Assembly (NCBI RefSeq): GCF_006715725.1
Contig: NZ_VFNU01000001.1
Location: 1,178,001 to 1,242,000 of the forward strand
Length of the DNA: 64,000 nucleotides
Reading direction: 5' to 3'
Source of the DNA: Nocardioides sp. SLBN-35
Lineage (GTDB): Bacteria; Actinomycetota; Actinomycetes; Propionibacteriales; Nocardioidaceae
The notes beneath the pieces are model-generated. The model saw nothing but the letters and a program-made list of their open reading frames with translations. It had not been told where the DNA came from and did not search any database. The translations under genes and the position numbers were made by a program. Below, piece by piece: positions 51,854 to 60,704 of the stretch. How positions within the stretch are numbered: the stretch's first letter is position 1; each line of letters starts with the position of its first letter.

Positions 51854-53119
51854 GTGGGCGTGCACCGTCCGATGACGACCGCGGAGAAGTACTACACCTT
51901 CCTCGACCACCAGTGGCCGAGCAACGTGATGATCTCCGCGGACCTCGCGCGCTGCTTCGAGCCCGCCGCCGTCGCTGCCGTGTGGGACACGTTCCGCGAG
52001 CGCCGGATCCTCGGTCGCGCGGTCGCCACCGAGGACCTCACGCTCGCCGATCCCGGCGTCCGGCCCGGCCACTTCACCGCCCGTGACCTCCCCGTCGCCG
52101 CGTGGGACGCGGTCTTCGACGAGGAGGCCACGGTGCGCCACGAGCTCGGCCTGGCCCCGCGTCTGCTCTACCTGCGCAGCCCCGCCGAGGGCCGCTCCCG
52201 GCTGATCCTGCTCGGCCACCACGCCCTGCTCGACGGACGGATCGGGCTGGGCGAGGTGCAGTGGCTGGTCCGCCTCCTCGACGGCCAGGACGTGCCCGAG
52301 CAGCAGGAGCTGTCGAGCCCGCCGCCGGTGGCCGGGCCGACGTACCCCTGGCAGCAGGACCGTACGGCGATGCTCGACCTGCTCCGCTCCATCCGGGCCC
52401 GCAACGTCGAGCTCGGCGCGCCCGGCCCGGAGTGGTGGCCGGAGACGTCGGTGCCGTGCCGGCCGCGGCTCCGGCAGCTCGTCCTCGACGCCGAGCCGGC
52501 CGCCGAGCTCCTGGCCACCGGACGCCGGCACGGCTCCAGCGTCTTCGCCACGGTCGCCGCCGCGTGGATGGGAATCGTGGCCCGCGAGCTGTGCGGGGCC
52601 GATCGCGCGACCGTCCAGCTCGCGGTGCCGGCCGACCTGTCGACGCCGAGCCCGACCCCGAACGCACCGACCGCCATGTCGGTCGCCGTCGTCTCGCGCC
52701 CCTTCCGCGTCGACGCCGCCGAGCCGTGGGGACTCGCGGGGGAGATGGTCGCGACCGTCCGCGAGGCGCTGGCCCGTGGCGAGGGTGAGCTCTTCTTCCA
52801 GCTCACCCGGACCGAGAAGGTCTCCGACCTCGACACCGGCCGTGACCTGGTGGCCGCCGCGCTGAGCGCGGGCCCGCCCTGCCTGGTCGTCAGCAACATG
52901 GGCGTGATCGACCCGGGCACCGACCCGGAATGGCTCACCTTCGTGCAGGGGCAGCTCGCGCCGGCGCCCAACCAGGTGGTGTTCGTGGCGACGCTCAGCT
53001 ATCGCGGCCGGCTGATCCACACCATCGCGACCGACGACAACCGCATCGGTGAGGAGCGCACCGCTCGCCTCGTCGACTCCTACCTCGCCTTCCTCGGCGA
53101 CGTCGCGGCGGGCCGGTGA
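51854..53119 (+). CDS. Condensation-domain-like acyltransferase (PapA/WS-type fold)
   Basis: A 421-residue protein with the condensation/acyltransferase active-site motif HHxxxDG, seen as LGHHALLDGRIG, and a later VSNMGVIDPG segment like the C-terminal part of PapA-type acyltransferases. Such enzymes transfer acyl groups from CoA or a carrier protein to hydroxyl or amine acceptors. The GTG at 51854 has GAGGAG 8 bp upstream; the later ATG at 51872 is an alternative. Its stop overlaps the flippase start. Confidence 0.75.
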   Translation: MGVHRPMTTAEKYYTFLDHQWPSNVMISADLARCFEPAAVAAVWDTFRERRILGRAVATEDLTLADPGVRPGHFTARDLPVAAWDAVFDEEATVRHELGLAPRLLYLRSPAEGRSRLILLGHHALLDGRIGLGEVQWLVRLLDGQDVPEQQELSSPPPVAGPTYPWQQDRTAMLDLLRSIRARNVELGAPGPEWWPETSVPCRPRLRQLVLDAEPAAELLATGRRHGSSVFATVAAAWMGIVARELCGADRATVQLAVPADLSTPSPTPNAPTAMSVAVVSRPFRVDAAEPWGLAGEMVATVREALARGEGELFFQLTRTEKVSDLDTGRDLVAAALSAGPPCLVVSNMGVIDPGTDPEWLTFVQGQLAPAPNQVVFVATLSYRGRLIHTIATDDNRIGEERTARLVDSYLAFLGDVAAGR

Positions 53120-54420
53120 GCGAGCCGGCAACCGACTCGGGTGACGCGGCCGCGCCTGCGGGGACGGCGCGCGGGGCCGGAAGCCGGCTCAGCCTGATCA
53201 CCGTCGACCAGGCGCTGTCGAGCCTGTCGAACATCGCTGCGCTGATCTGGGTCGCGCACGCCTTCGACCCGGTCGACTTCGGGCGGTTCAGCCTGATCGT
53301 GATGGTCTACACGGTGGCGCAGGTGGCCGTGCGCAGCCTGATCTCGACCACGGTGGTCGTGCACCCCGAGGAGGCCGACCAGCGGCCGCGGACGATCCTG
53401 GCCTCCGCGAGCGTGACCGGCCTGGTCGCCGGCGTCCTCACCGGCCTGGCCGGTGCCGTGCTGCTGGCGTTCGGCAGTGCCCTGGCGTGGCCGGTGCTGG
53501 CGCTCGCCGTACCCATGCCGTTGCTGGTCGTCCAGGACGTCGGCCGCTACCTCGGCATCGCGCGCCGCCAGCCCGGGCGCGCCGTGGCGATCGACGCGCT
53601 CTGGCTGGTGCTCATGATCGCCGGCTTCGGTACGGCGCTCGCCGCCGACCTCGACGGACTCGTCTGGCCGATCCTGATGTGGAGCTGGTCGGGCGGCGTC
53701 TCGGGGCTGTGGGTCTTCGCCCAGTACGGCCTGCCCGGCCGCGACGGCGTCGCCTGGGTCCGCGAGCACTGGTCGTTCTCGTGGCGCTCGCTGGTCAGCG
53801 GGGTCGCCAGCAGCGGCATCACCCTGCTCTTCGCCTCGCTGATGACGCTGTTCAGCTCGGCGCTCGCCGTGGCGGCCTACCGCGCGGCGACCCTGTTGGC
53901 CGCGCCCAGCACCGCGGTCCAGCTGGCCGTCTCCACGGCGGCGGCCACCGACATCGCCCGTGACCGGGCCGACGAGGGCGCCTGGTGGGGCCACGTCCGC
54001 AAGGCGATCGCGATCTGCCTGGCCGTCGGCGTCGTCAACCTCGTGGTCCTGGTGTTCCTCCCGGACCCGATCGGGTGGGCGGTCCTCGGCGAGTCGTGGG
54101 ACATCGTCCAGCCGCTGATGCTGGCCATCAGCTGCAAGGTGCTCCTCATGGCCGGACAGAGCGGCCTGCGGGCGGCCCTGATCGGCCGGCACCGGATCCA
54201 GACCGCCATGGTCACCGACATCGTGGCGCTGGTGCTGATCGGCGTGTGCATGGTCGCCGGCGCCGTGCTCGGCGACGCGGAGGGCGCACTGTGGGCGATG
54301 GCGGTCGGCACCGCCGTGTCCACCGCCTGCTGGTGGATCGCGATCGCCTGGGACGGGCGGGCGCCCCGCGGGCGCCACGTCGCCCGCCGGGGTGACGTGG
54401 TCGCCGCGCGGCAGGGCTGA
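53116..54420 (+). CDS. Polysaccharide flippase, Wzx/MATE-like
   Basis: A 434-residue polytopic protein with about 12 transmembrane segments and no soluble domain, starting with an amphipathic LSLITVDQALSSLSNIAALIW. The profile is that of Wzx-type oligosaccharide flippases, which move lipid-linked repeat units across the membrane. The GTG overlaps the previous stop, so export and acylation genes are coupled. It is convergent with the ACP/ketoreductase operon. Confidence 0.82.
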   Translation: MSEPATDSGDAAAPAGTARGAGSRLSLITVDQALSSLSNIAALIWVAHAFDPVDFGRFSLIVMVYTVAQVAVRSLISTTVVVHPEEADQRPRTILASASVTGLVAGVLTGLAGAVLLAFGSALAWPVLALAVPMPLLVVQDVGRYLGIARRQPGRAVAIDALWLVLMIAGFGTALAADLDGLVWPILMWSWSGGVSGLWVFAQYGLPGRDGVAWVREHWSFSWRSLVSGVASSGITLLFASLMTLFSSALAVAAYRAATLLAAPSTAVQLAVSTAAATDIARDRADEGAWWGHVRKAIAICLAVGVVNLVVLVFLPDPIGWAVLGESWDIVQPLMLAISCKVLLMAGQSGLRAALIGRHRIQTAMVTDIVALVLIGVCMVAGAVLGDAEGALWAMAVGTAVSTACWWIAIAWDGRAPRGRHVARRGDVVAARQG

Positions 54421-54453
54421 CGACCCGGCGGCCGTCGCGTCCGCCGCCCCGGA

Positions 54454-55191
54454 TCAGGCGGTCAGGCCACCGTCGACCACCAGCACCTGGCCGGTGATCC
54501 AGTCGTTGCGCTCGTCGACGAGGAACTCCACCGCGCGAGCGATGTCCTCGGGCTCGCCGAGGCGACCGGCCGGCGTACGGCGGACGATCTGGTTGAGCTG
54601 GCCGTCGTCGAGGCCGTGGCTCATCTCGGTCTTCAGGTAGCCCGAGGCGATGCTGTTGACGGTGATCCTGCGTGAGCCGACCTCGCGGGCCAGGCCGCGG
54701 GTGAAGCCGTCGAGCGCGGCCTTGGTGGCGCCGTAGACGCTCAGGCCGCGGTAGCCGGTCAGGCCCGTGATCGAGGAGATGTTGACGATCCGGCCGCCGC
54801 CGTGGGCGAGCATGTTGCGCACCACCTGCTTGGTGAGGTGGATGGTCGCCTTCAGGTTGAGGTCGATCACCGTGTCGGAGTCGTCGTCGCTGAACAGCGC
54901 CAGGATGCCGTCGCGTGCGACGCCGGCGTTGTTGACGAGCACGTCGACCGAGGCCCACTCGGCCACGACGTCCTTGAAGAAGCGCGTGCAGTCCTCGCGG
55001 TCGGCGAGGTCGGCCTTGCGGAACAGGAACCGGCCGTCGTACGCCGGATCGGCCTGCCACGCGCGGACCGCGTCGGTCTCGCTGCGGGCACAGGTCGCGA
55101 CCCGGTCACCGGCGTCGAGGAAGTGCTGGACGATGCCCTCGCCCAGGCCTCGACTGCCGCCGGTGATGACGACCGTGCGGGGTGCGGTCAT
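54454..55191 (-). CDS. SDR oxidoreductase, 3-oxoacyl-ACP reductase-like
   Basis: A 245-residue classical SDR: TGGSRGLG cofactor motif, NNAG, SSITG Ser, and YGATK (Tyr-x-x-x-Lys), with a C-terminal LVVDGG. It resembles FabG, the NADPH-dependent ketoreductase acting on ACP-bound 3-oxoacyl chains. It overlaps the ACP gene by four bases, which supports an ACP-bound substrate rather than a sugar. Confidence 0.88.
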   Translation of the reverse strand: MTAPRTVVITGGSRGLGEGIVQHFLDAGDRVATCARSETDAVRAWQADPAYDGRFLFRKADLADREDCTRFFKDVVAEWASVDVLVNNAGVARDGILALFSDDDSDTVIDLNLKATIHLTKQVVRNMLAHGGGRIVNISSITGLTGYRGLSVYGATKAALDGFTRGLAREVGSRRITVNSIASGYLKTEMSHGLDDGQLNQIVRRTPAGRLGEPEDIARAVEFLVDERNDWITGQVLVVDGGLTA

Positions 55192-55445
55192 GCGGACGCG
55201 GCGGTCGCGTCGGCGTAGAACGCCACGATGTCCGCGACGGTCTCCGGCAGCAGGCCGGCGCCGAACGGGTCGGTGCCGAACTCGTCCTCGAGGATCGCGG
55301 ACAGCTCCGCGGTCTCGAGCGAGTCCAGGCCGAGCCCGTCGTCGCCGTGCAGCGCGGCGTCCAGCGCCACGGTCTGCTGCTCGCGGTCCGAGCGCTCCAG
55401 CAGCTCGGTGACGATGGTGACGATCCTGGGCTCAATGTCGTTCAT
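55188..55445 (-). CDS. Acyl carrier protein
   Basis: An 85-residue acidic helical protein with the phosphopantetheine-attachment motif GLDSLETAEL (Ser in DSL). It is encoded between a hexapeptide acyltransferase (8 bp away) and the FabG-like reductase (overlap). It is distinct from housekeeping ACPs, which sit in fatty-acid operons, so it probably serves a specialised acyl group. Confidence 0.9.
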   Translation of the reverse strand: MNDIEPRIVTIVTELLERSDREQQTVALDAALHGDDGLGLDSLETAELSAILEDEFGTDPFGAGLLPETVADIVAFYADATAASA

Positions 55446-55453
55446 GGTGACCT

Positions 55454-56155
55454 CTACTCAGATGGGGGGTTCGCAGGGCCAACGACGTCACGGGGTCCTT
55501 GGTAACGGGCGCGGTTGTAGACGTGCCTCGGAATGTCGATCGGAGCGAGCCGTCGAGCCGGTACGCCGCCGTGCAGGTGGGCGCCCTTGGCCTCCTGCCC
55601 GGTCCACGTCGTGGAGCCGGCCGCGATCAGCGCGCCCTCGCCGATGACGGTGCCCGGCAGCATGGTGCAGGAGGTCGCCACCACCGCCCGGTCGCCGATG
55701 GTGACCGGGTCGAGGATGACGCCGCCGTTGGTCGGGTCGAACGCGTGGGAGAGCAGGGTCGAGCGGATGCCGGTGACCCAGGTGTTGTCGCCCAGCACGA
55801 TCCCGCCGCCGCAGTCGAGGTAGTGCTGGCTGATGATGTGCGAGTCGTCGCCCATCCGCAGGGTGCGCAGGTTCTCGGTCTGGGTGGCGCCGGGCTCGTA
55901 GCCGGAGTCGCCCACGACCTGGTTGAACAGCATGATCCGGCAGCCGACACCCAGCTTCACCAGCCGCAGGTCGCGGAACAGGTTGAAGTGGTGGATGAGC
56001 GAGCCCGCGCCGAGCTCGAAGCGGTCGACCCGCCGCACCAGGCAGATGCCGACGACCGCCGTCGGGTGCACCTGGTGGCCGAGCCGGTTGAGCAGGCGGA
56101 TCTTGAGGCCACTCGGCGGGAGGAGGAACACCAATGTCGTGAGAGCCTGACGCAC
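55454..56155 (-). CDS. LbetaH acyltransferase of the polysaccharide locus
   Basis: A 233-residue protein with a beta-helix: IVLGDNTWVTGIRS, VTIGDRAVVATSCTMLPG, VIGEGALIAAGSTT and a GVPARRL end. The helix is typical of maltose/xenobiotic acetyltransferases. No ribosome site is seen before the GTG; TAGGGT on the minus strand (56168-56163) ends 7 bp upstream, so it is likely leaderless. Co-operonic with ACP and reductase. Confidence 0.82.
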   Translation of the reverse strand: MRQALTTLVFLLPPSGLKIRLLNRLGHQVHPTAVVGICLVRRVDRFELGAGSLIHHFNLFRDLRLVKLGVGCRIMLFNQVVGDSGYEPGATQTENLRTLRMGDDSHIISQHYLDCGGGIVLGDNTWVTGIRSTLLSHAFDPTNGGVILDPVTIGDRAVVATSCTMLPGTVIGEGALIAAGSTTWTGQEAKGAHLHGGVPARRLAPIDIPRHVYNRARYQGPRDVVGPANPPSE

Positions 56156-56223
56156 GCGGGCGACCCTATCCCGGATCCGCCGACGGAATGGGGCATCCCG
56201 CGGCGCGCACTCGGCGGGCGCCG

Positions 56224-56229
56224 TATCCT
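56224..56229 (+). promoter_or_regulatory. -10 element, leaderless promoter of the sulfotransferase gene
   Basis: TATCCT ends 7 bp before the GTG at 56237 and no ribosome site is visible, as for the divergent acyltransferase gene. Confidence 0.5.
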
Positions 56230-56236
56230 CACGCCC

Positions 56237-57298
56237 GTGGTCGTTCTTGCCAAGGCGTCCGGAGACCAGGTCTCCCTCCAGTGCGACGTCTGTGTCCCCC
56301 CGGTCCTCACCGTCGGACCGCCCGATCGGCTCAAGCGCCTGGGCTGGACGCTGCGCTCGGCCGGGCAGCCGGTCGACGCCTGCCTCAACTGCACCGCGCA
56401 CCTCGCGCCGCGCCAGCGGGTGGCGCGCGCCGACGCCGTACCGACGACCCCGGACCCCGCGCGGATGCCGAACGTCATCGTGATCGGTGCGATGAAGGGC
56501 GGGACGACGAGCATGCACAACTACCTCGACGTCCACCCCGACATCGCGGTGTCCACGGAGAAGGAGATGCGCTTCTTCTCCGACCCCGGCGCTGCGGACT
56601 GGGTGGGCCGCTACCAGCAGCACTTCCCCGAGGGCACCCGGTTCCGGGTGGAGTCCTCGCCGCACTACACGAAGTTCCCCGTCGTACCGGGCGTGGTCGA
56701 CCGGATGGCCGACCTGGTGCCCGACGCGCGGCTGATCTACCTGGTGCGGGACCCGGTGGAGCGCCTCGTCGCCGAGTACGTCGAGCAGGTGCAGTGGCAT
56801 GCCGCCCACCGCAGCCTCGACGAGGAGGTGGCCGACGCCGACGACCCGGCCCACGCGCTGATGGCCTCGAGCCGCTACGCCACACAGCTGGCGGAGTTCC
56901 TGCGCCGCTTCCCCGCCGAGCAGGTCCTGGTGCTCGACCTCGCCGACCTCGGGGCGGACGTGGTCGGCACGATGGCCCGCGTCTTCGCCTTCCTCGGCCT
57001 CGATGCACCCGCCGCGAGCGCCGAGGACTACGGCCGGCACAACACCCGCGACGAGAAGTACCAGGTGCCCGGCTGGCTGCTGCGGCTGCGGAAGGGGCCG
57101 CTGCTGCGGGCCTTCCGCAAGCTGCCCGCCGGGCCGCGCCGGATGATCAGCATGGCGGCGTGGCGCCGCTCCGGGAACCTGGTCGAGCGGCCCACGCTGA
57201 CGCCGGCGACCGAGGCCCGGCTCCGCGAGCTGCTGGCGCCCGAGGCGCAGCGGCTGCGGGAGCTGACGGGGGAGCCGTTCGCGAGCTGGAGCGTGTGA
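56237..57298 (+). CDS. Sulfotransferase with N-terminal Cys-pair domain
   Basis: A 353-residue protein. The catalytic region has the 5'-phosphosulfate-binding IGAMKGGTTSMHNYLD, ESSPHYTKFP and the 3'-phosphate-binding YLVRDPVERLVAEY, as in PAPS-dependent sulfotransferases. The first 70 residues carry CDVC and CLNC, a possible zinc ribbon rarely seen in this family. It would sulfate a glycan, lipid or small molecule. The GTG start is leaderless-type. Confidence 0.85.
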   Translation: MVVLAKASGDQVSLQCDVCVPPVLTVGPPDRLKRLGWTLRSAGQPVDACLNCTAHLAPRQRVARADAVPTTPDPARMPNVIVIGAMKGGTTSMHNYLDVHPDIAVSTEKEMRFFSDPGAADWVGRYQQHFPEGTRFRVESSPHYTKFPVVPGVVDRMADLVPDARLIYLVRDPVERLVAEYVEQVQWHAAHRSLDEEVADADDPAHALMASSRYATQLAEFLRRFPAEQVLVLDLADLGADVVGTMARVFAFLGLDAPAASAEDYGRHNTRDEKYQVPGWLLRLRKGPLLRAFRKLPAGPRRMISMAAWRRSGNLVERPTLTPATEARLRELLAPEAQRLRELTGEPFASWSV

Positions 57299-57314
57299 GC
57301 GGAACCGCGGGTGT

Positions 57315-58364
57315 TCAGGCGTCCCTGCGCTTGAACAGGTAGAACCGGTCGTGCAGGTCGATCAGCTCGCGCAGCTCGTCGGACTGGTGGATCGGCCGGT
57401 CGTCGACCAGCTCGTAGCCACGGTCGAGGACGTCCTGGCGGAAGGGCTCCATCGACCCGTCGGCCTCGGTGCTGCGCAGCTCGTCGGGGGTGTTCGGGAC
57501 GATGAGCAGCCACGGGATGTCCCGCTCGGCGATCCGGTCCAGCCACCAGCGGATCGCGTCGTGCGAGCACTCCGAGAAGCTGTGGATGTTGACCGCGACG
57601 TCGTAGCGCTCGCCGAGCTTCTCGTGCTCGTCGAGCCGGACCACCCGCACCGCGTCGGGCAGCTCGCGGAAGCGGGTGTAGTAGGAGCACAGGAAGGTCG
57701 AGGTGGCCACCCCGTCGATGCAGTCGTACGCCGCCAGGTTGGGCAGCGCGGTCGACATCCGGTGGGCCAGGCGGCCGTAGCCGGCGCCGATGTCGAGGAC
57801 CCGCAACCCCTCGATGGACGCGAGCCCCATCTGGTCGTCGAGGTAGTTGATCTCGTTGATGCTGTCGAGCAGGTCGCGGCTGATCGGCGGGCGCTGGCCG
57901 AAGGTGAACGTGAACGCGCCGAACAGGCCGTCCTCGTCCAGCTTGGCGAACAGGCCGAGGCGGTCGCGCTCGAGGACGTCGAGCATCGCCAGGTACATCC
58001 GGATCCGTGCCGAGCTGCCGAGCTGGCGGAACTGCCACACGTAGGCGTTGTCGCCGCGGAACCAGGCGAGCGAGAGGTTCTTCTTGAGGAAGCTCTGGCG
58101 CCACTGCGTGTGGGCGGCCGCAGCGACTCCCAGGGCGTCGTACGCCGCCTCGAGCTCGTCGAGCGCCGGGTTGTCCGGCCGCAGCTCGTGCTCGGCGCCC
58201 GCGGGGAGCGGGACGTCGTCGTTGTGGGTGATCTCGACGTAGCGCCGGCTCTCGTCGTTCATCCGGGTGATGAGGAACCCGGCGCGCGCCGCGGCGACCT
58301 TGGTGCGCTGGGTGGCCCAGCGGCGGACCATGGACGGGTAGGACGAGGGGGAGTTCGGGGGCAC
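57315..58364 (-). CDS. Putative sugar O-methyltransferase
   Basis: A 349-residue protein with LDIGAGYGRLAHRM (SAM motif I), an HSFSECSHDAIRWWL segment and a long N-terminal helical part; these are features of the putative sugar O-methyltransferase family found in polysaccharide clusters. I chose the GTG at 58364 because TACAGT (minus strand, 58378-58373) ends 8 bp upstream; the next ATG is at 58331 and an upstream in-frame start at 58442 would overlap the divergent gene. Confidence 0.78.
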   Translation of the reverse strand: MPPNSPSSYPSMVRRWATQRTKVAAARAGFLITRMNDESRRYVEITHNDDVPLPAGAEHELRPDNPALDELEAAYDALGVAAAAHTQWRQSFLKKNLSLAWFRGDNAYVWQFRQLGSSARIRMYLAMLDVLERDRLGLFAKLDEDGLFGAFTFTFGQRPPISRDLLDSINEINYLDDQMGLASIEGLRVLDIGAGYGRLAHRMSTALPNLAAYDCIDGVATSTFLCSYYTRFRELPDAVRVVRLDEHEKLGERYDVAVNIHSFSECSHDAIRWWLDRIAERDIPWLLIVPNTPDELRSTEADGSMEPFRQDVLDRGYELVDDRPIHQSDELRELIDLHDRFYLFKRRDA

Positions 58365-58434
58365 GGTCGGCAACTGTAATGGCGGTCGAGCCGATCTGGT
58401 CGAATGTCTGCGGAACTCGGAGGAGGCACCTGCG

Positions 58435-59463
58435 TTGTCCACATCGATGAGTCAATCCACCCCCGTGGCCCTGGTGGTCTTCAACCGACCCCACCTCACC
58501 GAGCAGACGCTCGCCGCGATCCGTGCCGCCGCGCCCCAGCAGCTCTTCGTGATCGCCGACGGGCCGCGCGAGGGCCGGCCCGACGACGAGGAGCTGTGCG
58601 CGCGGACGCGGGCGCTGATCGACACCGTCGACTGGCCGTGCGAGGTGCACCGCCGCTTCGCGCCGCGCAACCTGGGGCTCGAGGCCAATGTCGAGCTCGG
58701 GCTGGACTGGGTCTTCGCGCAGACCGACGCCGCCATCGTGCTGGAGGACGACTGCCACCCCGACCCGTCGTTCTTCCCGTACGTCGAGGAGCTGCTCGAG
58801 CGCTACCGCGACGACCCGCGGATCTGGCAGGTGTCGGGCAGCGGCATGGGCGTGCCGGAGCGGCTCTTCGCCGGTGACAGCTATGCGTTCACGGCGTGGG
58901 CGAGCGTGTGGGGCTGGGCGACCTGGGCGGACCGCTGGCAGCGGCACCGCGCGATCTTCACCCGCGACCACGCGCCGAGCGACGCCCCGGTGCGCACCCT
59001 CGCCGCGACCCAGCAGCCGGGACACCTGGTCACCCGGTCCGGCCAGCAGCACTTCGCCGACGCGGCGCAGTCCGGCGACACGGTGATCCATGGCTGGGAC
59101 AAGCACTGGTGGCTCACCATGCTCACCCTCGGTGGGCTGGCGCTCTCCCCGTCGCGCAACCTCGTCGAGAACGTCGGCTGGGGCGAGGACGCGACCCATG
59201 GCGCCGCGGCCGGCAAGCGTGACCACGGCGCCGGCGCGATGGACTTCCCACTGCGGCACCCGGCCGAGGTCGCCGTCAACGTCGAGGTGGAGCGCGAGCT
59301 CGAGCTGGTCCTGAGCCGGGTCGGCGGTCGCGCGGCGATGTTCGCCCGGCGGTTCGTGAAGTCGCCGCAGGTACGACGCGTGGCGCGGGTCGCGGTCAAC
59401 AGCCGCCCGGCGCAGGCGGTGCAGCGCTTCGTCAGCCGCTCGCGGGACCGGGTGGCGTCGTGA
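58435..59463 (+). CDS. GT-A fold glycosyltransferase (paralogue of 42769)
   Basis: A 342-residue protein with VALVVFNRPHLTEQTL, LFVIADGPR, IVLEDDCHPDPSFF, LLERYRDD and WASVWGWATWADRW, matching the 42769 protein block by block. The TTG start has CGGAGGAGG 8 bp upstream; the ATG at 58447 would be too far. It opens a three-gene operon with the GT61 and methyltransferase genes. Confidence 0.8.
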   Translation: MSTSMSQSTPVALVVFNRPHLTEQTLAAIRAAAPQQLFVIADGPREGRPDDEELCARTRALIDTVDWPCEVHRRFAPRNLGLEANVELGLDWVFAQTDAAIVLEDDCHPDPSFFPYVEELLERYRDDPRIWQVSGSGMGVPERLFAGDSYAFTAWASVWGWATWADRWQRHRAIFTRDHAPSDAPVRTLAATQQPGHLVTRSGQQHFADAAQSGDTVIHGWDKHWWLTMLTLGGLALSPSRNLVENVGWGEDATHGAAAGKRDHGAGAMDFPLRHPAEVAVNVEVERELELVLSRVGGRAAMFARRFVKSPQVRRVARVAVNSRPAQAVQRFVSRSRDRVAS

Positions 59464-60704
59464 GCCTGCCCGCCTGGCTCAGGCCGTGGTGGCCGCTGTT
59501 CAAGCGGCTGCACCGCGCGGCGACCTTCGTCCTCGGCTGCCTGTTCCGGGTGCTCTCGCGGCTGCTCGGCAGCCGCGGCGTGCCGGTTCGGGCCACGGAG
59601 CGCTCGAGCGACACCGCAGACCGGGAGCCGGGAGTCGTCGTCCTGCACCCGGGCCGCGCGGAGCAGCCGCTGCCCCGCCCGGCCACCGCGGGCGTGCCCG
59701 CCGGGCACTGGCTCTTCGCGGCCGTGCACACGACCACCGAGCCCACGGCCGTGGTGCCCGCGGTCGACCTCCCGGCGACCTTCGTGCTCGAGGTCGCCGG
59801 CGGCCGGCTGAGCGGTGACTACGCCGCGACGACCACGCCGGGCAAGGTCCTCGACCACGAGACGAGCACGTACTTCGGCGTCGAGGACTGGCGCGAGCAC
59901 CCGATCTTCCTGCGGCCCACCCTGGGGCCGACCGAGCACGTCCCGGGCACGGTGCTGAGCCTGACCACCCGCGGCACGTCGGTGAACTACTACCACTTCC
60001 TGTACGACGCGATCGGCCGGCTCGCGGTCCTCGAGGACGCCCTGCCGCACGCCCTCGCGCAGGCGGACGCGGTCGTCGTACCGCACCGGACGAGGTACCA
60101 GAAGCAGCTGCTCGAGCTGGCCGGCGTGACGGCCCGCCTGATCGAGCCCGAGCGCGGCCGGACCGTGTCGGCCGACCGGCTGCTCGTGCCCAGCAACCCG
60201 AACTGGGCGCTCCAGGCGCCGCCCGCGACCGTGCGCTGGCTGCGCGAGCACCTGCCGCCCACGCCCGGCGCCGACGGACCGCGCCGGCTCTACGTCACCC
60301 GCGGCGACACGCCCCGGACCCGGCGCTACGTGCAGGAGGCCGAGCTGTGGCCCGAGCTCGAGCGCCGCGGCTTCGTCCGGATCGACCCGGGCAGCCACAC
60401 CGTTCAGGAGCAGATCGACCTGTTCCACGGCGCGGAGGTGGTCGTCTCGCCGCACGGCGCCGGGCTGTCCAACCTCACCTTCTCCCGGCCCGGAGTGCGG
60501 GTGCTCGAGATGTTCGCGTCGACGTACGTCCACCTCGGGCTGTGGTCGATCTGCCAGGCCGTCGACGCCGACTACCGCTACCTTGTTGGGGACGGCCCGA
60601 GCGGGGGACCGGGGCGCAACTCCGGGGTGCTCGACGACGTCTCCGTGCCACCGCGGACGGTGCTCGACCTCGTCGACGACATGCTGAGGGGGCTCCACCA
60701 GTGA
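59460..60704 (+). CDS. Glycosyltransferase family 61 protein
   Basis: A 414-residue protein with an N-terminal hydrophobic stretch, then the GT61/DUF563 blocks NYYHFLYD, RLYVTRGD, VSPHGAGLSNLTF and VLEMF. GT61 contains xylosyl- and N-acetylglucosaminyl-type transferases in eukaryotes and is widespread in bacterial polysaccharide loci. The GTG overlaps the previous stop. The N-terminal hydrophobic segment suggests membrane association. Confidence 0.85.
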   Translation: MSLPAWLRPWWPLFKRLHRAATFVLGCLFRVLSRLLGSRGVPVRATERSSDTADREPGVVVLHPGRAEQPLPRPATAGVPAGHWLFAAVHTTTEPTAVVPAVDLPATFVLEVAGGRLSGDYAATTTPGKVLDHETSTYFGVEDWREHPIFLRPTLGPTEHVPGTVLSLTTRGTSVNYYHFLYDAIGRLAVLEDALPHALAQADAVVVPHRTRYQKQLLELAGVTARLIEPERGRTVSADRLLVPSNPNWALQAPPATVRWLREHLPPTPGADGPRRLYVTRGDTPRTRRYVQEAELWPELERRGFVRIDPGSHTVQEQIDLFHGAEVVVSPHGAGLSNLTFSRPGVRVLEMFASTYVHLGLWSICQAVDADYRYLVGDGPSGGPGRNSGVLDDVSVPPRTVLDLVDDMLRGLHQ

